Both the position numbers and the translations under genes were made by a program. A stretch of DNA of 15,215 nt, from assembly GCA_030627155.1 (NCBI GenBank), contig DAOUSP010000014.1, positions 1-15,215 on the forward strand, read 5' to 3'. The number at the start of each line of letters is the position of its first letter. Positions within the stretch are counted from its first letter, which is position 1. The DNA comes from Candidatus Aminicenantota bacterium. GTDB lineage: Bacteria > Acidobacteriota > Aminicenantia > Aminicenantales > Aminicenantaceae. Below are positions 7,493 to 13,979 of this stretch, piece after piece. Under the pieces are notes generated by a model, which was given only the letters and a program-made list of their open reading frames with translations, was not told the origin of the DNA and made no database searches.

Positions 7493-7837
7493 ATGGAAAA
7501 CTGCATCTTCTGTAAAATTATTCAGAAAGAAATTCCTACCAGCTTTATTTATGAAGACGACCGCATGGTTGCTTTTAAAGACATAAATCCCCAAGCCCCT
7601 ATTCATATTTTGCTCATTCCAAAAGAACATTATGCATCCCTCAATGATGTACCTGAAGACAAAAAGGACATATTAAGCCACTTGTTATTGAAAGCCCGTC
7701 AGATTGCCTTGGAACAAGGAATTTCTGAAAGGGGCTACAGAATCGTCCTCAACACCGCCAGGGATTCGGGCCAAGAAGTCTTACACATTCATTTTCATCT
7801 TCTGGGCGGGCGCCGGATGAACTGGCCCCCTGGATAA
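7493..7837 (+). CDS. HIT family protein (HINT/PKCI-1-like purine nucleoside phosphoramidase)
   Basis: A 114-residue histidine triad protein, full length for the HINT branch. It opens with CIFCKII, where Cys4 and Cys7 form the zinc-type pair seen in many bacterial members. It has HILLIPKEH (38-46) and ends with the triad HIHFHLLGG, in which His98, His100 and His102 form the motif and His100 is the expected nucleophile. Family members hydrolyse AMP-lysine and other AMP phosphoramidates or release AMP from aminoacyl-AMP; the physiological substrate is usually unknown. The ATG has TAGGAGAAAGG upstream and starts 14 nt after murA, so the two are probably cotranscribed. A 5-bp hairpin just after the stop lacks a T-run and is not a convincing terminator. 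Confidence 0.94.
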   Translation: MENCIFCKIIQKEIPTSFIYEDDRMVAFKDINPQAPIHILLIPKEHYASLNDVPEDKKDILSHLLLKARQIALEQGISERGYRIVLNTARDSGQEVLHIHFHLLGGRRMNWPPG

Positions 7838-7914
7838 TACGAAGAATCAGTATTGTTATCATATAAGATTAATAGATGTTTTGAATTTGGGCATATACTA
7901 TTTCACTCAGTAAA

Positions 7915-8397
7915 ATGGCATATTTAATCGATGGAAGCAACTTAATCGGACTTATTTATCCTCATTCTCTAAAAGACCCAAAGAGTAAGTATGAGCTGGT
8001 ATCAAATTTATTGATTTTTCAGAGAATCAAAAAAGCGAGAGTCATTCTTGTTTTTGACGGACCTCCTGATACCCGTTTCACAGATGAAAAATTCTGCAAA
8101 AAGTCATTTAAGATTCTTTTTCCTGATTTCGAACAGAATGCTGACAGGGTTATTAAAGACATCATTTCCAAACAAAATGACTTAAAAAGATTTTTTGTAG
8201 TGAGCTCTGACAGGGAGATTAAAACATATGCCAGAATGAAAGGAGCAAATACCCTCACCTGCCAGGAATTTCACAAAGAACTGCGGATTATCCTGAAAAA
8301 ACACAAAAAGTATTTGGAAACAAAAAAAAATGTAAAGGAGCTCTCTCCACTTGAGATCAATCACTGGATCGAAATCTTTAAGGCAAAAGATGAATAA
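7915..8397 (+). CDS. YacP-like NYN domain protein, putative ribonuclease
   Basis: A 160-residue protein with the NYN (PIN-like) nuclease core. It shows LIDGSNLIG (4-12, Asp6 and Asn9), VILVFDGPP (43-51, Asp48), NADRVIKDI (75-83, Asp77 and Asp82) and VVSSDREI (95-102, Ser98 and Asp99). These acidic and polar positions form the metal site in the family. The best studied YacP relative is Bacillus subtilis Rae1, a ribosome-associated mRNA endonuclease; whether this protein shares that role is inference. No clear Shine-Dalgarno sequence precedes the ATG, but the LIDGSN strand leaves no room for a later start. The gene follows the HIT gene by 77 nt and overlaps the start of the next gene by 8 nt, indicating translational coupling. 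Confidence 0.82.
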   Translation: MAYLIDGSNLIGLIYPHSLKDPKSKYELVSNLLIFQRIKKARVILVFDGPPDTRFTDEKFCKKSFKILFPDFEQNADRVIKDIISKQNDLKRFFVVSSDREIKTYARMKGANTLTCQEFHKELRIILKKHKKYLETKKNVKELSPLEINHWIEIFKAKDE

Positions 8398-9259
8398 CAT
8401 TGCTATCATTGGAGCCGGAAGGCTCGGCACATCTCTTGGCTTTACTCTTTCAAAAATAGGATTCTCTATTACTGGAATCTCCTGTCAGACACAGAAGTCG
8501 GCCGAAGAGAGTCAAGAAATTATCAGGGATGGGATGGCTTCCACTGACCATTCGCTCACTGCAAAGCTCGGAAACATCCTCTTCATAACTGTCCCAGACG
8601 ATGCCATAGAAAAAGTCGCTCTCAATCTTGCCCGGTCAGATGTCTCCTGGAAAAAAAAATATGTCTTTCATTGCAGTGGATTGCTTTCTTCAGAGGTTCT
8701 GAGTCCTCTTAAAAATAAAGGCGCTAAAACCGCATCCATACATCCAATACAATCATTCCACCAAAAAACTCCTAATCTTGGGGCGTTCAAAGGTATTTAT
8801 TTTGGGTGTGAAGGAGAGGAGAGTGCTTTGTCTCTTGCAAAAAATATTATTAACAAGTTAGGGAGCTATTTCCTGGTGGTCCCAAAAAAAGAAAAACCAT
8901 CCTATCATGCAGCTTGCAGCATGGCATCTAACTTTTTCGTTGTGCTTTTAGATATTGCTGCCTCTCTTTTGGAAAATATTGGCCTCGAGAAAAAGATGGC
9001 TTTTCAGACTCTTGTCCCTTTAGTAGAAGGCACATGGAGAAACGTCAAAGGCTCTTCTCCATCAGCATCGTTGACAGGTCCTATTGTTCGAGGAGACAAC
9101 AAATCTGTTTCATTGCATCTTGATGCATTACGAAAAACTGCTTCTTACCATGAAATATACAGGACGCTTGCACGGGAAGCCTTAGAAATAGCTAAAAGGG
9201 AACGGAAAATCCCCGCAGAAAAAATTGCGGCTATTGAGATATTGCTGGGAGAAAAATAA
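8390..9259 (+). CDS. Rossmann-like / DUF2520 domain protein, putative NAD(P)-dependent oxidoreductase
   Basis: A 289-residue two-domain protein. Residues 1-115 form a dinucleotide-binding fold with IAIIGAGRLGTSLG at the N-terminus, TVPDDAI at 67-73 and a HCSGLLSS strand end at 94-101. Residues from about 118 match DUF2520, with HPIQSF, YHAACSMASNF (172-182) and LTGPIVRGD (228-236). The layout resembles ketopantoate reductase, ProC and 6-phosphogluconate dehydrogenase relatives, but the substrate of this family is not established. An in-frame ATG at 8351 would add 13 residues; I prefer 8390 because the beta strand of the Rossmann fold begins right after it and the overlap with the upstream gene shrinks to 8 nt. 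The 3' end overlaps murB tail to tail by 29 bp. Confidence 0.85.
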   Translation: MNNIAIIGAGRLGTSLGFTLSKIGFSITGISCQTQKSAEESQEIIRDGMASTDHSLTAKLGNILFITVPDDAIEKVALNLARSDVSWKKKYVFHCSGLLSSEVLSPLKNKGAKTASIHPIQSFHQKTPNLGAFKGIYFGCEGEESALSLAKNIINKLGSYFLVVPKKEKPSYHAACSMASNFFVVLLDIAASLLENIGLEKKMAFQTLVPLVEGTWRNVKGSSPSASLTGPIVRGDNKSVSLHLDALRKTASYHEIYRTLAREALEIAKRERKIPAEKIAAIEILLGEK

Positions 9260-10172
9260 CTTCTTCCTCAAGAACAACTCCAAATCTTTCTTTGACTCTC
9301 TCTTTGAGTTTTGAGGCTAACTGGAGCACATCTTTAGCAGTGGCTCTCCCAGTATTATAGATAAAATTGGCATGGCCTTTATATACAGCCGCTCCTCCGA
9401 CCCGAAGATTCTTGGCCCCCACTTGTTCTAAAAGAACGGCTGCCGCTACTTTCTTTCCACTCGGAAGAACAGGATTTTTAAAGTAACTTCCACAGCAAGG
9501 CAGGCTCAGTGGAGGATGCTTTTTCCGCCTGGCTTCCAAATTATTTTCTATTTCTTCCTTTATTTTCTCTTGATCCTCCTCTTTGACAAGTGAAAATGAC
9601 GCTTTTAAAACCGCTTGCTGGGTTCTCTTAAGGATGCTATAACGATAGCCAAAAGCAAAATAACTCTGGCTCACTGTTATCCTTTCTCCTTTGTCATCTA
9701 AAATGGTTGCTTTTTCTAAGAAGCTTCCAATATCTTTGCCAAATGCTCCTGCATTACCATAAATCGCACCCCCGATAGTACCAGGAATTCCTGCCAAAAA
9801 CTCCATTCCACCCAATTCTCTTTCCAAGCAAAACTTAAGAAACTCTTTTAATGTTACTCCTGAATCAACTTCAACAGACTTTTCACTGGTGTGATTTATT
9901 CCTTTTGCACAGTTTTTAATAATAAGCCCGCGAAAACCATCATCATCGAATATAATATTATACCCTCCACCTATGACATAAAACGGACAGGAATGCTTCT
10001 TAGCTAAGCGGACAGCTTCAACTAATTGCTTAATGGAGGATGCTTCAAATAAAAAATCAGCCCTTCCACCAATTTGGAAATTTGAATATTGGCGAAGGTC
10101 AACATTCTGATATAAATTTTTTCCAATGTAATTTAAAAATTTCTTCGGAAAATCTTTTAAATCACAAGCCAT
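9231..10172 (-). CDS. murB: UDP-N-acetylenolpyruvoylglucosamine reductase
   Basis: Reduces the MurA product to UDP-MurNAc using NADPH and bound FAD, the second step of peptidoglycan synthesis. The 313 residues show the FAD-binding block FYVIGGGYNIIF (64-75), EFLAGIPGTIGGAIYGNAG (124-142), FGYRYS (174-179) with the catalytic-type Arg177, and CGSYFKNP (227-234). Ser229 is the proton donor position. LLEQVGAKNLRVGGAAVYKGHANF (247-270) and a closing EEEV (302-305) with the second catalytic acid complete it. CGSYFKNP and the length fit the shorter type found in Gram-positives and many other phyla. No Shine-Dalgarno sequence precedes the ATG and no alternative in-frame start precedes the conserved core. 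A promoter candidate places the transcript start at the ATG itself. Transcription converges on the DUF2520 gene. Confidence 0.95.
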   Translation of the reverse strand: MACDLKDFPKKFLNYIGKNLYQNVDLRQYSNFQIGGRADFLFEASSIKQLVEAVRLAKKHSCPFYVIGGGYNIIFDDDGFRGLIIKNCAKGINHTSEKSVEVDSGVTLKEFLKFCLERELGGMEFLAGIPGTIGGAIYGNAGAFGKDIGSFLEKATILDDKGERITVSQSYFAFGYRYSILKRTQQAVLKASFSLVKEEDQEKIKEEIENNLEARRKKHPPLSLPCCGSYFKNPVLPSGKKVAAAVLLEQVGAKNLRVGGAAVYKGHANFIYNTGRATAKDVLQLASKLKERVKERFGVVLEEEVIFLPAISQ

Positions 10173-10178
10173 AGCAGT

Positions 10179-10207
10179 ATTTTATATGATGTCCCAAAAA
10201 ATGTCCA
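10179..10207 (-). promoter_or_regulatory. Candidate murB promoter giving a leaderless or near-leaderless transcript
   Basis: On the minus strand TGGACA (10207-10202, 5 of 6 to the -35 consensus) is followed after 17 bp by TAAAAT (10184-10179, 5 of 6 to the -10 consensus). A start 6-7 nt further on would be at about 10172, the A of the murB ATG. This fits the absence of a Shine-Dalgarno sequence. Confidence 0.45.
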
Positions 10208-10214
10208 AATGTCC
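10189..10214. repeat. Three ATGTCC repeats upstream of murB
   Basis: ATGTCC occurs at 10189-10194, 10201-10206 and 10209-10214, each followed by C or A and then an A- or T-run. On the minus strand these are GGACAT hexamers that overlap the -35 box and the spacer of the murB promoter candidate. They could be regulator sites or simple short repeats. Confidence 0.4.
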
Positions 10215-10300
10215 ATTTTTCTTACCGAAATCCAGAAACTCATCCTTTCTTTTCTCATTAATATGGAAGCATCTTTAATTCCTCGATAGAAAGATGGGAT

Positions 10301-10560
10301 TAAGGCCTGAGGATGGCTGAAGCGACCTTCGAAGATTTAGCCTTCCCGAATCGACTCCGAGGGAATCTTGTAAAGACGGCCGAGGATGTCTGAGCACGAG
10401 ACCAAACAAACCTTTATGCTTAAGAAGGCAAAAGGCAATAACTGTTGATTTGGGCTTACATGCGGAGTTTTAAGGCCGCCGAAGGGGGAGGTGAGGGAAT
10501 GGCGTATAAAATCTGAGGGGAGCAAAGCCATTCTCGGGTCTTTCTTCGTTAAGGCGAATT
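10301..10560 (+). ncRNA. Candidate structured RNA or dispersed repeat (strand uncertain)
   Basis: A hand count gives 128 G+C in these 260 bases (about 49%), far above the AT-rich flanks. The plus strand offers several hairpins. GGGAATGGC (10495-10503) pairs with GCCATTCTC (10527-10535) over 9 bp with one G-U. GCGG (10462-10465) pairs with CCGC (10476-10479). TTCCC/GGGAA encloses TCG/CGA near 10343-10366, and GGCT (10315-10318) pairs with AGCC (10338-10341). A motif beginning GGCC(T)GAGGATG occurs twice, at 10304 and 10378. No family could be named. A minus-strand open frame of 78 codons spans most of it but has no ribosome binding site and no recognisable domain. The feature may be transcribed, or may be a multicopy intergenic element. 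Confidence 0.4.
10304..10403. repeat. Imperfect direct repeat of a ~25-nt motif inside the GC-rich island
   Basis: Copy one (10304-10327) and copy two (10378-10403) align as GGCC, an optional T, GAGGATG, one variable base, CTGA, GC, GA and CC with small indels. The spacing is 74 nt. A weaker third relative begins at 10474 (GGCCGCCGAAGG). Repetition of the same string within one short element suggests two related substructures rather than coding sequence. Confidence 0.5.
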
Positions 10561-10569
10561 GATAGAGAT

Positions 10570-10611
10570 TCAAATATCACGGAAATGAAAACGCACACCA
10601 TGAATATTTGA
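10570..10611. promoter_or_regulatory. 8-bp inverted repeat upstream of the sigma-54-type site
   Basis: TCAAATAT (10570-10577) and its exact reverse complement ATATTTGA (10604-10611) are centred 34 bp apart. The second arm ends 11 bp before the -24 element. They could be half-sites for a regulator of the TPR gene or a weak hairpin. Confidence 0.3.
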
Positions 10612-10622
10612 TACTTTTCTTT

Positions 10623-10638
10623 TGGCACATTTTTTGCT
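10623..10638 (+). promoter_or_regulatory. Sigma-54 (-24/-12) promoter match
   Basis: TGGCAC (10623-10628), exactly five bases, then TTGCT (10634-10638) reproduces the RpoN consensus TGGCAC-N5-TTGCW with the invariant GG and GC in place and correctly spaced. The start would be near 10649, about 96 nt before the TPR gene. The flanks are AT-rich, but the GG...GC core is not a typical by-product of AT richness. RpoN promoters need an activator ATPase, not seen in this window. Confidence 0.55.
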
Positions 10639-10686
10639 AAAATATTTTTGTAAATAGGGAATTTGTTATTCCTGTTTCCATGCAGG

Positions 10687-10715
10687 TTGACATTTTAATT
10701 ACATAGCGTTATTAT
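10687..10715 (+). promoter_or_regulatory. Sigma-70 promoter for the TPR gene
   Basis: An exact TTGACA (10687-10692) is followed after 17 bp by TATTAT (10710-10715, 5 of 6). The predicted start near 10722 leaves a 23-nt leader with AGAGG before the ATG at 10745. It is one of the two best promoters in the window and probably serves ligA too. Confidence 0.72.
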
Positions 10716-10744
10716 GCAAAAAATTCTCAAGAAGAGGTTATAAG

Positions 10745-11935
10745 ATGAAAAAAACCGCTCTAATCACATTAACATTAATTTTTTTCCTGTTCACCTCCAT
10801 GTTCGGACAAAACTCAAAAGCGGATGAAGCCTATATAAAAGCTATAACAACACCAAATGTTGCGCAAAAAGCAATGCTTCTGAAAGACTACATTGCCAAA
10901 TACGGAGGAAAAGGGACTACATACGAAAATTTTGCTTATGCCAACCTTTGCTTGCTCCCTTACAACGGAAAAACAACAAAAGAAACGATAGAATATGGGG
11001 AAAAAGCATTGTCCTTGGATGGATTGGACGATCTAACAAAGTGCCAGGTTTATATCCAGCTTTCTGGAATTTACAGCAGCATCGGCCAGAATCTCAACAA
11101 GGCAAAAAATTATGCGGCCAAAGTTGTCCAAATTGCTCAGGCCAATAAAAACAAAGAATCTGCAGTTGCCTCGGCAAAACAATGGGCTCAATTCATAGGA
11201 GCTGGTTACTTTGCACAAGGCCAAGCCATGGAGAAGGCAAGAGACTTCAAAGGGGCTGCTAATGCATACATTCAATCGTATAATATCCTGAAAAATAAAG
11301 AAATCTTGAATATTCTTAAAAAAGTAGGGAAGGAACTATATGATTCCAAATCTTTTGTTGAAGCAGAGAAAGCATTCAAAGTAACAGCAACCACATTGAA
11401 TGATTACGCAAGCATTGTCTACTACGCAAAATCTTTACACAGAAATGGGAAAAAAAGTGAAGCTTTGAAGTATTATAAACAGGCTTATGCCAAGCAAAAA
11501 AGCGGAGACTTGGCTTACAATATAGGTATTATCCTTGCAGAAAAGGCCAATTCAAGCCCTTCATTATCCACTGAAGCTCTCAATTATCTCCTGGAAGCAA
11601 GCTTTCTCCCACATTCAAACACTCAAAAAGCCATGCAATTAGCAGAAAGCATTTTCTTTACAGCCAACAAAGAATTCAAATACAACGAAACCATCAAAGA
11701 ATTATCTAAACGGAGCAAAAAACTCGAAGACATAACAAATTCTTTCAATAAAAAATTTGGAGACAAAAACGAAGAAGACCTGACCGATGCAGAAAAGAAG
11801 GAAATGGAAACTCTCTTGGCTCAAATCGATATTGAGAAAAAAGAAATCCAAAAATTAGAAGCATCACAACAAGCTGCTTTAGAAAAGTTCAACCAGCTCA
11901 TCGCACAAACAAAACAGAAATTAGGCATATCATAA
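10745..11935 (+). CDS. Secreted TPR-repeat protein with C-terminal coiled coil, function unknown
   Basis: A 396-residue protein beginning with a signal peptide (MKK, then a hydrophobic core at about 4-20, likely cleaved near residues 21-26; no lipobox Cys), so it should act in the periplasm or outside. The body is alpha-helical with TPR-like units at about 60-130, 150-185 and 195-260, for example AKSLHRNGKKSEALKYYKQA at 228-247. The last part (about 310-392) is Lys/Glu-rich and predicted coiled coil. TPR proteins usually mediate protein contacts; no catalytic motif is visible. AGAGG precedes the ATG. It lies behind both a sigma-54-type and a sigma-70-type promoter and 35 nt before ligA, with which it is probably cotranscribed although no functional link is obvious. 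Confidence 0.8.
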   Translation: MKKTALITLTLIFFLFTSMFGQNSKADEAYIKAITTPNVAQKAMLLKDYIAKYGGKGTTYENFAYANLCLLPYNGKTTKETIEYGEKALSLDGLDDLTKCQVYIQLSGIYSSIGQNLNKAKNYAAKVVQIAQANKNKESAVASAKQWAQFIGAGYFAQGQAMEKARDFKGAANAYIQSYNILKNKEILNILKKVGKELYDSKSFVEAEKAFKVTATTLNDYASIVYYAKSLHRNGKKSEALKYYKQAYAKQKSGDLAYNIGIILAEKANSSPSLSTEALNYLLEASFLPHSNTQKAMQLAESIFFTANKEFKYNETIKELSKRSKKLEDITNSFNKKFGDKNEEDLTDAEKKEMETLLAQIDIEKKEIQKLEASQQAALEKFNQLIAQTKQKLGIS

Positions 11936-11970
11936 ATATTATCTACCTTATTTTATAAGAGGAACAGAGA

Positions 11971-13977
11971 GTGGGAAATCTCTCTTTCAAAAAAGCAAAA
12001 GATAAAATTCAAAAGCTGAGAGATGAGATTAAATACCACGAAAAAAAATACTACGTAGATAATGACCCCCAAATTTCAGACAGTGAATTTGATGCTCTTG
12101 TAAAACAGCTGGAAACACTCGAAAAACAATTCCCCGAATTAATCACCCCTGACTCTCCAACACAAAGAGTAGGGGAACAGCCTGTCAAAGGATTTGTATC
12201 TATACCACATAGCATTCCTATGCTTAGTTTGGATAACTGCTACAAAGAGGAAGAGCTGTTAGAATTTGAGGAAAGAATAAAAAAGATAATTCCCAACGAA
12301 CCTATTCATTACGTTTCAGAATTAAAAATAGACGGCTTAGGAATTGCCATCGTTTACCGAAATGGCAAGTTCACTCAAGCTGTAACGCGGGGAGATGGAT
12401 TTCGTGGGGACGATGTCACAGTAAATGTCAAAACCATAAAAAGCGTGCCTTTATCTATCTCAAACTCTCGGGAAATCGAAGTAAGGGGAGAAATATACCT
12501 CCCTTTTTCATCCTTCAATAAAATAAATCAGGAACGCGAAAAAAAAGGAGAGCCACTCTTTGCTAATCCAAGAAATGCAGCCGCCGGGTCTATTCGGCTC
12601 CTTGACCCAAAGGAAGTTTCGGCACGTGGATTAGATGTTTTTCTTTATTCCATTTTTATCCAAGGGAAGGAACTGAAAACCCAGTGGGAAAGTCTCAACA
12701 CATTAAAAGCCCTTGGGTTTAAAATAAACCCTCATTCTCAATACTGCTCCTCTTTAAAAGAAGTTATTTCCTTTTATGAAAAGTGGCAAAAACAAAGAGA
12801 CAGCATAGATTACGACGTGGATGGAATTGTAGTAAAAGTCGATTCTGTCGCCCAGCAAAAAATACTCGGGAGTACGTCAAAGTTTCCTCGTTGGGCAATC
12901 TCATTTAAATTCCCTGCAAGACAAGCAACTACAAAAATTAAGGACATTCGTATTCAGGTCGGGCGAACAGGCGCGCTAACTCCTGTGGCTGTTTTAGAAC
13001 CAGTGAAGCTTTCAGGGATCACCATCAGCCGCTCCACCCTTCACAATGAAGACGAAATCAAGAGAAAAGATATTCGCATAGGAGACTACGTGCTGATTGA
13101 ACGAAGCGGGGATGTCATCCCCAAAGTCGTCTCGGTCATGAAAGAGCGGCGAACCGGAAATGAACGCCGATTTGTCTTTCCTGAAACCTGCCCGGTTTGC
13201 AACTCCCCTGCTTTTAAACCCAAAGGTGAAGCGATATCTCGTTGTATCAATCCATCATGTCCGGCAAAACTAAAAGAATCCTTACTTCATTTTGCCTCAC
13301 GTCGAGCAATGAACATAGAAGGGTTAGGAGAGTCTATCGTCAATCAATTATTAGAGAAAAAGCTTATCTGTAAAATTCCTGACATCTATTTACTCTCGCA
13401 TGAAGATTTGGCTAATCTTGAGAGGATGGGCCCTAAAAGTGCACAAAATCTCTTGAATGAAATTGAACGGTCAAAACAGAGAGATCTTTCCCGCCTAATA
13501 TATGCACTTGGCATTAGATATGTTGGAGAGCGCACTGCCCAAGTTTTAGCATCTAAGTTCAAAAGCTTAGATTCACTTGCAAAAGCACCCTTTGAAGAAC
13601 TGACTCAACTCCAGGATGTCGGACCTAAGGTCGCAGAGAGCATTGTGTTCTTCTTTAGTCAACCGGGAAATATTAAATTAATAAACAGATTAAAAGAGCT
13701 TGGAGTTTCTACTTCAGTAAAAGAACCTTTGATTCCAAAAGAAGCTCCTTTTGCGGGCCAAACCTTTGTTTTAACAGGCCAACTTTCAAGTCTAACACGG
13801 GAGGAAGCTTCAGAAATTATCGAACGCAATGGAGGCATGGTCGTATCCTCAGTCAGCCGGAAAACAACTTGTGTGATAGCAGGAAAATCTCCTGGTTCAA
13901 AGCTTGAACGTGCAAAGCAACTCGGTATTCCAGTTTGGAATGAGGAAGAATTTTTAAGGCGCGTAAAAAAAGGATAG
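11971..13977 (+). CDS. ligA: NAD+-dependent DNA ligase
   Basis: Seals nicks in DNA with NAD+ during replication and repair. The 668 residues contain all expected parts: domain Ia with YHEKKYYVDNDPQISDSEFD (22-41), the adenylation motif ELKIDG with Lys119 as the AMP-accepting lysine, and VDGIVVKV (283-290). An OB-fold region follows, then a zinc site of Cys407, Cys410, Cys425 and Cys430. Helix-hairpin-helix repeats include GLGESIV, MGPKSAQNL, LGIRYVGERTA and VGPKVAESI between about 450 and 560. A BRCT domain spans about 590-665. The start is GTG with AGAGG about 9 nt upstream; the frame has no better start before YHEKKYY. The stop is 2 nt from the stop of the convergent downstream gene. Confidence 0.97.
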   Translation: MGNLSFKKAKDKIQKLRDEIKYHEKKYYVDNDPQISDSEFDALVKQLETLEKQFPELITPDSPTQRVGEQPVKGFVSIPHSIPMLSLDNCYKEEELLEFEERIKKIIPNEPIHYVSELKIDGLGIAIVYRNGKFTQAVTRGDGFRGDDVTVNVKTIKSVPLSISNSREIEVRGEIYLPFSSFNKINQEREKKGEPLFANPRNAAAGSIRLLDPKEVSARGLDVFLYSIFIQGKELKTQWESLNTLKALGFKINPHSQYCSSLKEVISFYEKWQKQRDSIDYDVDGIVVKVDSVAQQKILGSTSKFPRWAISFKFPARQATTKIKDIRIQVGRTGALTPVAVLEPVKLSGITISRSTLHNEDEIKRKDIRIGDYVLIERSGDVIPKVVSVMKERRTGNERRFVFPETCPVCNSPAFKPKGEAISRCINPSCPAKLKESLLHFASRRAMNIEGLGESIVNQLLEKKLICKIPDIYLLSHEDLANLERMGPKSAQNLLNEIERSKQRDLSRLIYALGIRYVGERTAQVLASKFKSLDSLAKAPFEELTQLQDVGPKVAESIVFFFSQPGNIKLINRLKELGVSTSVKEPLIPKEAPFAGQTFVLTGQLSSLTREEASEIIERNGGMVVSSVSRKTTCVIAGKSPGSKLERAKQLGIPVWNEEEFLRRVKKG

Positions 13978-13979
13978 TT

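Larger units (their letters stand above)
10173..10744. other. 572-bp gene-free interval between murB and the TPR gene
   Basis: This is the longest non-coding stretch of the window. From left to right it holds the murB promoter and ATGTCC repeats, an AT-rich stretch to about 10300, a GC-richer island of about 260 bp (10301-10560), an 8-bp inverted repeat (10570-10611), a sigma-54-type site and a sigma-70-type promoter. I see no tRNA, tmRNA, SRP RNA or RNase P core in it. Confidence 0.7.

Noticed and set aside
7115..7630. 171-codon minus-strand frame across murA and the HIT gene
   Set aside because: It spans two well-supported genes on the other strand and shows no domain; a shadow frame.
7835..7855. 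Hairpin after the HIT gene as terminator
   Set aside because: Only a 5-bp AT-rich stem and no T-run after it.
8351..8389. Earlier in-frame ATG for the DUF2520 protein
   Set aside because: It would add 13 residues ahead of the Rossmann strand and overlap the NYN gene by 47 nt; the ATG at 8390 begins right at the conserved fold.
10337..10573. Minus-strand open frame of 78 codons across the GC-rich island
   Set aside because: No ribosome binding site, no recognised domain, and the region has stem-forming repeats and a GC content better explained by RNA or repeat structure. It remains the main alternative if homologues show coding bias.
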